Assembly (NCBI RefSeq): GCF_000226115.1
Contig: NC_016462.1
Coordinates: 2,604,001-2,668,000, forward strand
From: Thermothielavioides terrestris NRRL 8126
Lineage: Eukaryota; Ascomycota; Sordariomycetes; Sordariales; Chaetomiaceae
Length of the DNA: 64,000 bases
Direction of reading: 5' to 3'
The notes under the pieces were generated by a model that searched no databases, was not told the origin of the DNA, and saw only the letters and a program-made list of their open reading frames with translations. A program made the translations under genes and the position numbers. Of this stretch, positions 10,495 through 22,020 are shown one piece after another. Each line of letters starts with the position of its first letter. Position 1 is the stretch's first letter.

Positions 10495-12762
10495 CTAGAG
10501 CTTGGGCTTCTCGGCCGTCCGAGCCGCAATCTCCTCGTACATGCGGTCGATCTCCTTGCGGAATGCCCGCGCCGTCTGGGGTCGCTTGAGCTTGAGCCTG
10601 TCGGGTTTTGCGCAAGGTCCAGTCAGCATCCCTTTTACTTTGAACAAACAAGGGTGTCGGCCGGGGTTTGGGGGCGAGGGTTCGGGGAATTTGGGAAGAA
10701 TAGGGAGAGAGAGAGAGAGGGAGAGAGAGAGAGGAGAGACATACGTCGGCGTCAGCAGCTCGTTCTCGATCGTGAACGGCTCCACGTCCAGGTAGCAATT
10801 CTTGACCTTCTCAAAGCTGTTGAACTTGTGCTTGGTGCCGATCTGGTCCAGCAGCTTGAGGAAGGCGCCCTTGACGCGCGGGTCGTTGGCGGCCTCGCGC
10901 AGCGCCTCCCTGTCGTCGGCGGGCACGGGCTTCTTCAGGATCTTGCTGGCGTAGGGCGCGAACTGGGCCGGCTCGACGCCGAAGATGCCCACCAGGGTCG
11001 ACTCCTTGGGGTCGCCGTGCACGAACGCCATGGCGATCAGGTTGGTGCTGCCCATGTAGACGTTCTCGATGCGCTCGGGCGAGATGTACTCGCCCTGGGC
11101 CAGCTTGAGCACGTTCTTCTTGCGGTCGATGATCTTGAAGCGGCCCATGCTGTCGACCTCGACGATGTCGCCCGTGTGGAACCAGCCGTCCGGCTCGATC
11201 GCCTTGGCCGTCTCCTCCGGGTTGCGGAAGTACTCCTTGAAGATGACCGGCCCGCGCATCAGCAGTTCGCCGCGCGGGTTCGGCTTGTCCTCTACCGTGT
11301 ACTCGTAGTCGGGGACCGACTCGATGCACAGCTCGACCGACGGGCACGGCGGCCCGATGTTGCCAGTGGTGAAGTCGCCGGGCAACTGGACGGTGCCGAC
11401 CGCGTACGACTCGGTCATTCCGAAACCCTGGACAAAATTATTGCCAAAGGCGGCGCGGAGGAACAGGTGCACGTCGGGGTCGAGCTGGGCGCTCCCGCTG
11501 ACCATGGTGCGCGTGCGCTGCAGACCGACGCCCTTCAGGACCTTTTGGGTGAAGATGCGGTCGTACAGGATGTGCTTGTTCGTGGCCTTGCCCGGCGGCA
11601 GCTTCATGCTCGCCTTCTTGGCCTCAATGACGTGCCGCGATAAGGAGCCCCTGAAGCCGGGCGCCTCGATCGTGTTGGCCTGGACAGCCGAGTTGATCCG
11701 GTTGAACAGCCGCGGCACCGACATGAAGCCGGAGGGTCTCAAGATCTTCATATCTTCCACCAGGCCGGCGATGTCGCCGTGGAAATAGCCGACGCTGGCG
11801 CCGGCGGCCAGAGCCGACTGATCCACCATGCGGCCGTATATGTGCGCGAGCGGGAGATAAGAAAGGTGGACGTCGCCGGCCTTGATAGTTTCGTTGGACC
11901 GAGCGGCCGTGATGCCGGCCACGCCGTTCCGGTGGGTGAGAAGGACGCCCTTCGGGTCGCCCGTCGTACCGGACGTGTAGTTGATGGTCAGAATATCCTC
12001 GGCCGTCGGGGGGCGCATGGGGCGGCCGGATCGCGCGCCAATAGCTTCAACGTCGGTCATGGAGAAGATCTGGATGCCGACGTTGGCCGCGGTAGCGTTG
12101 AGCAGCGACAGTTTCGAGTGGCCGGGCATCTCGCCGGCGTCGAGGGGATCGAGCGAGATGATGAGCTTCAGCGACGGGACGCGCGGCGCCAGCTTCAGCA
12201 GGGTCGGGATATGGGGCAGCGAGCAGGCGATGGCGGTCAGCCGGCTGTGGTTGATGATGTACTCCGAAGTCTCGGGGCCCAGCGTCTCGTACAGTGAGAC
12301 GGGCCACAGCGACTGCGAGAGCAGCGCCAGCTCGGTGATCTGCCACTCGGGCCGGTTCTGCGCCCACAGGCCGACGCCATACTTCTCCTCCTTCACCCCG
12401 AGGCGGTGGTGCAGCTCTACGATACCGGCACCCAAGTTCTTCCTCCGCTCGGCGACCTCGGCGAATGTCAACCAGACATACTTGGGCTCCCACGTCTTCG
12501 TGGCGGGGTTCCACGGTCGCCAACCCAAGCACCTATTGCCGGGGCCCTGGGAAACGACATGCTCGAAGAGGTCGTGGACCGTCCTGTGTGCCGGATCGAA
12601 CGTCTCCAGCAGCGGGCCGTTCTGAAAGCGCCAGTGGCGGTAGATGGGTGTGCGATTCGGGCGCTCGGTGCCAGGAATCGGCAGAGCGTAGGGTGCGCCG
12701 GGAGGAGGCGGGGTTGCGATCGTCTTGATGTACGCCTCGGTATCCTGCTTGCTTGGAGCCAT
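10495..12762 (-). CDS. Long-chain fatty-acid CoA ligase (acyl-CoA synthetase), probably peroxisomal
   Basis: Two exons, 12762-10745 and 10597-10495, give about 706 residues, the normal length for the family. The ATP/AMP motif YTSGTTGDPKGVLLTH lies at about residues 263-278. The fatty-acyl-CoA synthetase signature (DGWFHTGDIVEVD, then FKIIDRKKNVLKLAQGEYIS) is intact. The enzyme activates long-chain fatty acids to acyl-CoA using ATP and CoA. The protein ends in PKL, a PTS1-like tripeptide, so peroxisomal import for beta-oxidation is likely (inference). The 147-nt intron (10598-10744) is a multiple of three and has no stop, so the frame reads through it. The intron is called because it has GTATGT..CAG ends, is a TC simple repeat, and interrupts conserved sequence leading to LKRPQ..FR..ID.MYEE. 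Faa2-like or Faa1-like subclass is not resolved. Confidence 0.9.
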   Translation of the reverse strand: MAPSKQDTEAYIKTIATPPPPGAPYALPIPGTERPNRTPIYRHWRFQNGPLLETFDPAHRTVHDLFEHVVSQGPGNRCLGWRPWNPATKTWEPKYVWLTFAEVAERRKNLGAGIVELHHRLGVKEEKYGVGLWAQNRPEWQITELALLSQSLWPVSLYETLGPETSEYIINHSRLTAIACSLPHIPTLLKLAPRVPSLKLIISLDPLDAGEMPGHSKLSLLNATAANVGIQIFSMTDVEAIGARSGRPMRPPTAEDILTINYTSGTTGDPKGVLLTHRNGVAGITAARSNETIKAGDVHLSYLPLAHIYGRMVDQSALAAGASVGYFHGDIAGLVEDMKILRPSGFMSVPRLFNRINSAVQANTIEAPGFRGSLSRHVIEAKKASMKLPPGKATNKHILYDRIFTQKVLKGVGLQRTRTMVSGSAQLDPDVHLFLRAAFGNNFVQGFGMTESYAVGTVQLPGDFTTGNIGPPCPSVELCIESVPDYEYTVEDKPNPRGELLMRGPVIFKEYFRNPEETAKAIEPDGWFHTGDIVEVDSMGRFKIIDRKKNVLKLAQGEYISPERIENVYMGSTNLIAMAFVHGDPKESTLVGIFGVEPAQFAPYASKILKKPVPADDREALREAANDPRVKGAFLKLLDQIGTKHKFNSFEKVKNCYLDVEPFTIENELLTPTYVSPLSLSLSLSLPILPKFPEPSPPNPGRHPCLFKVKGMLTGPCAKPDRLKLKRPQTARAFRKEIDRMYEEIAARTAEKPKL
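10598..10744 (-). repeat. TC-repeat intron of the acyl-CoA synthetase gene
   Basis: The forward strand carries a GA-rich simple repeat at about 10709-10738, which is a CT-rich tract in the transcript. It lies wholly in the intron just after its 5' splice site. The intron has no in-frame stop. Confidence 0.7.
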
Positions 12763-13399
12763 GGCTGCGGCTGCTTGTTACGGAGAAGCGAGGGTTGTTG
12801 GCGAGGCCAGAAGGTGCAGCGGCGGACAAAGAGGGACCTGGGAGGGAGTGCTGCGCGCTGGAGAGGTCGCGTCGCGGTCGTCGTCGTCGTTCTGTCTTCA
12901 GCTTCAGCTCGGTCGCCAACGCCAGAGGAAGTCAGGCAGTCGGATAACTACTGGGAAACCGACAGGACGGAAGTTGCAAGTGCAACAGCGGGAAGCACCC
13001 CCCCCTTTTCCAATGCACAGTCGGGCATTCGGTAACATGTGGCCTCGACCTGTGGGTGTCGAAAGCCGAAAGAAACAAGGATCGGGGTGCAAGCCGAGCT
13101 TGGTCAAGGAATGGCAGGTACTTTGCTGCTATCAGCAGCGTCTCGCGTGGGCGCCATGGCCGGCCCCCATCTTTGCTTGAGATCGACGAGATAGGCACTG
13201 GGACGCTCTGCGCGAGCATTGAAGCTTCGAACCCCCGGTGCCGCTGCTTTCTAATCCCATAGACTCGGCCAAACATCGACGTGCGCGTTACGCAAGATGT
13301 TAACGGCGCAGTACCACCACCGGCTTGTCCTTGAGGTCAGCCTCGGCTCTGATGCTTCAGTGGTGGAGCCGTGGCGCCGAAAAGGTCCAGGGGGTAGAC
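12763..13399. other. Intergenic, promoter side of the acyl-CoA synthetase gene
   Basis: The part near 12763 should be the promoter and 5' leader of the minus-strand ligase gene. No gene is recognised. A sequence resembling a Pol III B box near 13220 has no tRNA fold around it. Confidence 0.55.
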
Positions 13400-13776
13400 G
13401 TTAAAGAGGTCCCGCCAAGACTAATTTCCAGCCCTGGTCTTACACCGTCAGTACGTAGCCACCATCGCCACGGGGTTTGCACTATCGCCACGGGTTAGCC
13501 ACTGGTTAGTTCGCCGGGGGTGCGGGGGGCGGCGCCAGCCCCCCGCTGGTTAGGGTGAGGGTTATGGTTAGGGTGAGGGTCAAGGTTAGGGTGCGGGTTA
13601 ACTTCGTTTTCTTTTTTTCAATTTCGTTGAGGTTTCGTGAAGTTATTGCGACGAGTTTTTGCGAGTATTTGCGGTTTGTCTTCGTCGCTGATGCTCTAAG
13701 TCGTCGCGGCCCCATTTACCCCTTGGCGATGTGTAAAAGCCTGTAATTCTTAGTGTCTTGGCGGGACCTCTTTAAC
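13400..13776. mobile_element. MITE-like element with perfect 22-bp terminal inverted repeats
   Basis: The left end (13400-13421, GTTAAAGAGGTCCCGCCAAG then AC) is the exact reverse complement of the right end (13755-13776). GAC flanks both ends (13397-13399 and 13777-13779) and may be a 3-bp target duplication. The element is 377 bp and too short to code for a transposase. Inside are a 9-bp perfect hairpin of G and C runs (13522-13530 with 13538-13546) and three 18-bp tandem units starting with TTAGGG (from 13550, 13568 and 13586). An alternative reading is TTAA as target site with the repeat starting at AGAGG. Superfamily not assigned. Confidence 0.7.
13550..13599 (+). repeat. Interstitial telomere-like 18-bp tandem repeat
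   Basis: Three diverged copies of an 18-mer that begins TTAGGGTGAGGG lie head to tail. TTAGGG is the usual telomere unit of filamentous ascomycetes. The array is inside the MITE-like element, so it is more likely part of that element than a healed chromosome end. Confidence 0.7.
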
Positions 13777-14706
13777 GACGACCGTGCAGGGCCCGTTTCC
13801 ACTCCGGAGCCCGCCACTGGTCATTGCGCTAGGAACCTGGGGTCGTGGGGACCTGACGGTAGGGGCGCCAAGAGGCTCTGCCCCGCCAGAACTCAAAGTT
13901 GCATGTCTGCACAACCGCCGACATGACTTGCGTGGGTGCAGGCCTGGAACACATCATGCTGAGCTGGCTCTCGCTCAACTTAACGGTCTATTGCTGCTGC
14001 TTGCCCCCCCACTCCCAGTGACGGGATTTGGTTCGTGGGATCCCATAGTTGGCCGTGATGCATCATGGCGAAGCCTAAGGGTACACCTTACAGTAGTGTA
14101 GTGTATATCCGAAGCATGCACTATTTTCGAACTTCACCCGAAGAAGCCGGAGCCAAAAGGCTGGGAACCGCCAAAACTTGTCTGTACTACAGGGTATATG
14201 CCTCCAATCTTCACATATCATTCAAACTTGGAAGTAAACCCCTTTGGCACATCAGGGACGGGATAAAGCATTAAAACGTTGGTGAATGATGTTGCCTTAA
14301 CGGATATCTGTTGTCTTAAACGGAAGTTGGACATTGACCTCGGCATCGTCCTGAGTGGGGTTCCTGGTTCATGGGAGGCTTGGCAAACACATTGGCCACC
14401 TTTGTCAACTGGCCTGGACCCTGGCGCATGAATTACGGATACACCCATCTTACTGTGATTTGTTACCTATTTTCTGTTCCATTACGCCTATGCTGGAGTC
14501 GGTATCGATCTTGAGCTGTCGCATCGCTGTAACAACAGTTATTGCTTTAGTCTAGTGTAGACCTGATAAGAGAAGCTCAAAAATTGATGCGGAAGGGTGC
14601 GAAGATGCGGTAGAACAAGATATGGTTGCCCAAATCCAGGCATAAGGTTTTAGGTTCCTCAACATCATCGCCGTCAGGCTGGGCACGAGCCTTGACACGT
14701 AAGTAC
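13777..14706. other. Intergenic, nothing recognised
   Basis: Composition is mixed and frames on both strands are short with no conserved-looking protein. I see no RNA gene or repeat beyond short homopolymer runs. Confidence 0.5.
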
Positions 14707-15260
14707 CTAGGTGTACACGACACGCAGGCTCTCGAGGATCGGAGTCGCAGCCACGGTGATGGGCATCTTGCCGTCATCGGCGTTCCCCGAGAAGAATCTG
14801 TCCTTGGGTTGCGCGTCGCCGAACGAGGTGATGAGCTTCAGCGCCAAATTCTTCGCCACGCTCCTCTGCGACCCATGGTTCACGGCCGGAGGCGAGAGCG
14901 GAGGACTCGAGGCTAAGGTCGGCTCCATCTGGAGCTTCTCGCACCGACAAGTCGTGGGCGAAGCCCGCCACTGTGTCAGCGCTTTCGGTGATGAGGATGT
15001 TGTCAAGGCCCTCATCATCGACGAGCTTGTCCACCAGGCCGACGGAGCAACAACATTCCAGGTTGTTACTATCAAGTGCGGATGGATGGATTCTGTACAT
15101 CCACATAGCGACGTCCTTGTCGGGGTTAGGGTTGGTGATGTGCCAAGGTGCTGCTCTGGAGAGCCGCTAACTAACTGTTTTCGGTTAGTTGGATCGTGAT
15201 TCGCTGGACGAGGTGAAATTCGCCAGGTCGCTCCTTCTGAAACACCAAGCAGATAGCATC
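14707..15260 (-). pseudogene. Decayed or frameshifted gene fragment of unknown family
   Basis: On the minus strand two different frames each look coding in turn. From about 15165 to 14965 one frame reads a plausible protein (WHITNPNPDKDVAMWMYRIH, later LVDKLVDDEGLDNILITESA) with mostly G or C in third positions. From about 14960 to a TAG at 14707 a frame shifted by one continues in the same style (includes RSVAKNLALKLITSFG and ends ILESLRVVYT). The switch lies near 14962, with no splice sites to explain it. A possible upstream intron ends in GTTAG at about 15173, with another short exon-like stretch near 15200-15260. The plus-strand frame at 14711-15199 shares the same third-position bias and is probably a mirror of it. 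I do not recognise the family. A sequencing error is possible instead of decay. Confidence 0.4.
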
Positions 15261-16100
15261 CAGAGATCCAGAGGGCGCTGAATCTGTTGAACCGACTCCT
15301 CGAGCCAGCCCAGAACCAATCCGTAACCTGCCAAGGTCTTGAGTACTTCAAACCCCTGTGGCTGGGACGAGCCAGCTGAAGTCGGTTCCTCTCCAGTCCT
15401 ACTGACGGTTCAGTTCTCATGTTTTGTACTGTTGCGAGCACCATGCGGAGCGAGAGAAGCGTGGCATTCGGACGGGCTACCCCGGCGCTGTAATCCTTGA
15501 GTGGTGCCGGCCAGCGTCGCTTCTCACGGCCATTATGTCTCTCAGAGCTGGTCAAAGTTGATGCATAGGTGCGAAAGCCCAAATGATGGGACGCTGTCCG
15601 CAAGATATCTTGGCGCTGCAGTGGTAGCGGCGAATACATGCTCTGGAAGAAAGCATCGCCAAGACAGCGATCAAGGGCTCGCCAAGCAGCCGGATTGGCG
15701 ACTGCCGGCATCAAAAGCACCGCGTCATGCTTAAGGGCTTCACTATGATGGCTGCTGCGAGGCCATTGGCCGGTTTGTTCTGCCGCCCCGTCTACCGACT
15801 CATGCGTTCCAGTGTTGCTGGCGATCTCCGCGTTTCAGGAGAGCCTCACGGGCTTCCCAGGCAGTTCAGCACAGGATGGAGGACACAAGGGGTCGGGTCG
15901 ACCTGCCCGCCTTTACACGTCGCCATTCTTCATTTCTGGCGATAACCTCTCTCGTTTCGACCCCCTCTCTCTGTTCTTGTCGTTTCTTCGTGTCTTTTTG
16001 ACCCGTATCGTTGGTTCCCCCGTGTCCCTTGTTTGCCCCTGAAGACTTGTACATTTTACTTTCGTGCCACCATCTCCGTCTCTGCTCACCTTCGCCCCCC
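15261..16100. other. Intergenic, promoter side of the MARVEL gene
   Basis: No convincing gene. A long minus-strand frame runs through part of it (to 15720), but upstream of the fragment above its protein looks random. The pyrimidine-rich run before 16100 fits a fungal 5' leader. Confidence 0.5.
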
Positions 16101-16842
16101 ATGAGGTTCGCAGAAATGATTCCCATTTCGATGCTCATTATCAGGGTGGCACAGGGTGTCTTTGCGTTGGTGGGACTGGGCCTCTCAGCCTTCGGTAAGG
16201 AGACTGTCAACGCCGTTGGGCGACACGCAACAGACGGAGGGGGGACCGTGACTGACGTCGGCACAGTCACCAACTGGTACATGACCACCACCACCGTGTC
16301 ATCTCCCTCGCAGATCAACTTCCTCATCTTCAGCTCCATATGGTCCTTCCTCTCGCTCGCCTGCATAGTCGTCCTGCCGAGGCTCCTCCCACGGGGTACG
16401 TTCCGTCGCCCACCCACCAACCCCCTTCCCCTCTTCCTTTGCCCCCTCCCCCGAAGCAATACCCCCCCGAGTCAACCTACACCTATACTAACCCACCACC
16501 CAACCCCCGCCGCCGCCGCCGCCGCCAATAGTTCCCCGGCATTACATCTCAGCCGCCTTCGACGCCACCAACGTGCTGTTCTGGTTCGCCGGCGCGATCG
16601 CTCTCGGCGTCTTCCTCGAGCGCCTCTTCTTCTGCCGCGGCGACGTGTGCCGCGCGGCGCAGGCCGACGTCGCCTTCGCCGTCTTCTCGTTCGTCCTCTG
16701 GTCCGCCTCCGCCCTGCTCACCGGCTGGGACGTGCTCCGGGCGCGGAGGCGCGGCGGCAGCAGCGGCGGCGGCGGCGGCGGCAATGTAGGCGGCGGCGCC
16801 GTGCCGATGCCGGTTGTGAAGGAAGGCATGGCGCAGGCATAG
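16101..16842 (+). CDS. MARVEL-domain membrane protein
   Basis: The start ATG at 16101 leads straight into a membrane segment. Four hydrophobic segments are seen: one after MIPISMLIIRVAQGVFALVG, one in INFLIFSSIWSFLSLACIVV, one in VLFWFAGAIALGVFLERLFF, and one in FAVFSFVLWSASALL. The layout of two pairs of helices with a short Gly-rich cytosolic tail is that of fungal MARVEL/Nce102-like proteins, which sit in plasma-membrane or endosomal domains. Exons end at 16395 and resume at 16532. A second intron at 16195-16266 is likely (GTAAGG, a TGACTGAC branch, CACAG). It is 72 nt with no stop, so the protein is 177 residues if spliced and 201 if not. Removing it gives a more usual short first loop. 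Confidence 0.7.
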
Positions 16843-18484
16843 GCGGCGGATGGGGTCGTTTGTGGTGGGGGGATTGGTTGGACTGGCCGTCGAAAGAGGG
16901 GTGCTGTGCACCGGGCTGGACCGAGTCGTGGTGGCGGCATCAGCAGACGTCTTTCACTGGGGCCTTGAGGGCTGGTGATTCTGCTATGTTCGTTCAGGGA
17001 AGGTTGGGATTGGGCTGGGGCGGGATTGTGGACATCTGGGGTTTGTCGGCATCTTGCAGCACGGCCTTGATGGCCTGCTCCTATGACGCTGCCTTTTAAC
17101 GAGGGTTTGGTTGGTCTGGCGTTGTTCGGTCCGTAGAGCGAGGTATTGTCGGTTATGTCTTGAAATCATTTGTGTTATACCTGACCCCTCGTGCGAACCC
17201 ATCGGGGGTGATCATGGCCAACGGAAGTCAACTTGCGTTGGGCCGTTCTCAACATTTGAGCCATACCTTAAGAACTGTTAAACCGCCGCACCCATCATTG
17301 CTTTGCCCTCCATGCCGAGTGGGAGGTCTCCAGCAGCTACATTTTCCGTATTGCGGGCACCGCCTCGGAGTTCAGTTTACAACTCTACTCCGGACAGAAT
17401 ACAACCACTCGCGATGGCTCGCCTCCAAATGACACAATGCTTTGACAACAATTGTTCGGCCCTGCGCTGTCGCTGTTTTCGGGATCGCCCCACCCACGCA
17501 GTGTGACGCGGAGCCAAAATGTGCAAGAGATCGCTGGGCAGGGTTACAGTGAGCCCTGAGCCCGGCCCCTCGGTGGGCGGGCTCACCCAGAACTACCCCG
17601 CGCTGGTTCCAGGCTGCCCATCGCCTGGTCTTGACGCCAAGCATGATCTCGCTGTGATGCTACCGTTTTCCTCCGAGAGAATGAGAAGTGCAAGCGATCA
17701 GCCGGCAAGCTGGCTAGGTGTCGGTTAAAAGCTTAGCTATACTGTGTAAGATCAACATGAGCGGTGGTTAATTCGGGTACCTGCATGCCCCGTTATCCAG
17801 CTCGTGCTCTTGTTCCGAGTCATCTTGAAGCGGCTCGATGACGCATGATAGGTGGCCCTCGAAAGGACAGACCAGTGCCGCCAGCACGGGCTGTTCTCCC
17901 CACTCGGGTTGGACCCCGAAGCGCAAACTATCACCACACAATAGCACGACTACCGCAAGCTGCGGCCGTCGAGCTCGAGTTGGTGTGCTTGTTCCTTTCC
18001 CATGCCTGTCTGGCGTGGGCAGCCCCGCGCCATGAAGTGATGGCGCGATGGCGCCGATGACGTGCTCTGAGCACACCCCACTTTCCTCGCCGAAGCGCAA
18101 CACACGACTGGGCAGGCGGCGGCTTCCCCCCCGGGCCAGCCTGCCGTCGCGCCGGGCGCGGAGGAGAAGTGCTGTAACAGAAATCGCAATCGCGGGATAG
18201 CCAAGGCGGCGGAGGCGAGGAGGCCACAGGGAAGAAGGATGGCGATCTGCGAGGTAGGGATGTCGGGGTTAGGCCGCGGGCGGGTATGCAGTCAGTCGGA
18301 GGGGAGGGGAAACTACATAAAAGAAAAGAGGATTCCGGCTCTTCGTCCGATCTGTTGTCCACTTGCAACTTCCTTCCTTTGTTCTGGAGCTTGATCGGAC
18401 GTTGGAGCTCTTGTCTTTCCGTGCCTGTGATACCCCAAGTGATACCCCGCCGCCTTCAAACACAACCTCGAATTCACCGCCGCC
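16843..18484. other. Intergenic between MARVEL gene and O-acetylhomoserine sulfhydrylase
   Basis: It should hold the 3' UTR of the MARVEL gene and the promoter of the sulfhydrylase gene. Frames here are short on both strands and none looks conserved. I see no repeat or RNA gene. Confidence 0.55.
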
Positions 18485-20142
<1,658 letters not shown>

Positions 20143-20553
20143 GGAGGCTCCGGTCGTTGTGTAGTATCTGTGGTTAGCGAGCGCGCAGCTGCCTTAATGG
20201 TGAAATCTTTTGAATTCGCTCGACAGTCGTGAAAGTGTTCTCGGGGTGTTTTGCTGCCTGGGGCTTCGCGTCCAGCTGAGCTCAGGACAGTGGAGCTCGA
20301 GCAGGCAGCCCTGCACCCAGCAGCGCCGGACCCACCCGCTCATCCTAGCCAATCAGAGCCATTTTACTCCTTCTTACCCTTGTAGCACGCCGCATTTCGT
20401 CACCAAACCCCTTGTAATCGCACCTGAACTCCAGAACGGGCGCCCACCTCAACTTATCATCACCCTCCCGCTTGCGCTGACCGCGCGCCCTTTTCCCCGC
20501 CCAAACCACCGTCACCACCACCAACCAGCACCTCCAGAACAACGGTCGACACA
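20143..20553. other. Intergenic, promoter of the EMC7 gene
   Basis: This is 410 bp between two genes in the same direction. A C/A-rich leader runs up to the ATG at 20554. Nothing else is seen. Confidence 0.6.
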
Positions 20554-21536
20554 ATGCGCCTCCGATCCACCCTCCTAACCAGCGCTCTAGCCTTCCTTTC
20601 CCTCGCCGGCAGCACCGCCGCCGCGGCCGACGCCCACCACCACCAGCAAACGCAAACGACGACGCTCACGCTCCGCGTCCCGCCGGCCCCGCCCGCGCTG
20701 CCGAACCCGCACCTCCTCCCCGCCAGCACGCGCGCCACGCTGACCACGCTCGGCCGCGCCCTCGCCGCCCCGCTGTCCGCCGCCAACACGTTCGTCTTCC
20801 CCAACGTCTCGGCCGGGTCCTACCTCGCCGACGTGCACTGCGCGACGCACGCCTTCGCGCCGCTGAGGGTCGATGTCGCGAGGGTCGCTGCCGGGCCCGG
20901 AGGAGCGGGAGGCGACGAGGAGGAGGGAGGGGCCGGGAAGGAGGGGTGGAGTGTCAGGGTGTGGGAGACGTTCCGCGGGAATGATTGGGGGAATAAGGGC
21001 GAGGAGGTGCCCGTGTTGCGGGGAGGGGTGGTGGATGTGCGGGTGCAGGGGGGGAAGGGGTATTTTATGGAGAGGAGTTCTTGTGAGTTTTGATGGTGTT
21101 CCCCTTGTCCTCTTTGAAAGGAAGGGGAGTGTGGTGGTGGTGGTGGTTGCTGACGTTGGCTACACACAGTCTCGGTGCTGAGCATCTTCAAGAACCCGAT
21201 CATCCTGCTCAGCCTGGTGAGCATGGCGCTGTTCTTCGGCATGCCGAAGCTGGTCGAGAATAGTAGGTCTTTCCCTTTCTTCTTCAGCCTCCTGAGGCTC
21301 CGAGGTGGAAAAGATGGCAAGACTGACAGCCTGCAGTGGACCCCGAGATGCGCGCCGAGTGGGAGGCGCGGCAGAAAGAGAACCCCATGAACGCGCTCAT
21401 GGGCGCGGCGTCGGGCCAGAACGCGAACCCGATGGGCAACTTTGATATGGCCGCCTACTTGGCCGGCTCGTCGTCGAACAAGGCCGACGAGGGCAACGGC
21501 GGCAAGGGGAAGGCCGAGAGCAAGAAGAAGAGGTAG
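20554..21536 (+). CDS. emc7: ER membrane protein complex subunit 7 (EMC7/Sop4-like)
   Basis: Three exons: 20554-21082, 21170-21262 and 21337-21536, giving 273 residues. An N-terminal signal peptide (RSTLLTSALAFLSLAGSTAA) is followed by a lumenal beta-sandwich domain, which includes NTFVFPNVSAGSYLADVHC and the end motif GYFMERSS. A single membrane helix (PIILLSLVSMALFFGMPKLV) comes next. The cytosolic tail begins MDPEMRAEWE, as usual in EMC7, and ends Lys/Arg-rich. The EMC inserts tail-anchored and multi-pass proteins into the ER membrane. The lumenal domain carries a Gly/Glu-rich loop (about residues 113-130) that looks like an insert. It lies tail to tail with the WW gene. Confidence 0.82.
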
Positions 21537-22020
21537 TTGGGTGGCTGGTCAGCAGAGGTGAAATGGTTTAGTGTACGCATTCGGGATATGAAAAATCACA
21601 TAGAGGTGGCTATTTGGGAATTGCCCACCCGTTTGTGAATCACCCTGTCCATCAGCCAGGTAGTTGAGCGCGCTTTGAGGTAGACTTCGAGGACCGACCA
21701 TCAACACTGCCGCCTACGCAACGTGAAGCGGTGCGACCTGCAACTTACGCACCCACTCGGCTCGGTATATGCAAATGCCCGTCTTGCACAAGCGAGAGAG
21801 CTGAGCATCACCCTGGCGTATCCATCAGCTAAGGATGTACTTGAATTGAATAGCATTGTCGTGATTGCGGTTCCGAGGAAAACAAAGCATGCTATGCGAT
21901 TCCTTCGCCCACCAGCCAGCAGCCGTAGGCCGTCACACAACAAAGCGAGAGTCGAGGTTGGAACCGCTCGATATCGGGTAAGGAAGAGACCAGTGTCGCA
22001 CCGGCTTCGAGCCGCCACCC
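21537..22020. other. Convergent intergenic region between EMC7 and WW-protein genes
   Basis: It should hold both 3' UTRs. Frames in this stretch look random. No repeat or RNA gene is seen. Confidence 0.6.

Noticed and set aside
10270..11643. 457-codon plus-strand frame opposite the acyl-CoA synthetase
   Set aside because: It is the mirror of the real gene's third-position GC bias and its protein matches no family. The minus strand encodes an intact enzyme.
13200..13270. B-box-like sequence near 13220 with an A-box-like sequence on the minus strand
   Set aside because: The T stem does not pair, the spacing is too short and no acceptor stem forms, so not a tRNA.
13400..13776. Telomere end or healed chromosome break
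   Set aside because: The TTAGGG array is short, diverged and enclosed by inverted repeats with ordinary sequence on both sides.
14711..15199. Plus-strand 162-codon frame
   Set aside because: It shares third positions with the minus-strand fragment. The minus-strand peptides look more like protein, so the plus frame is treated as the mirror; this is not certain.
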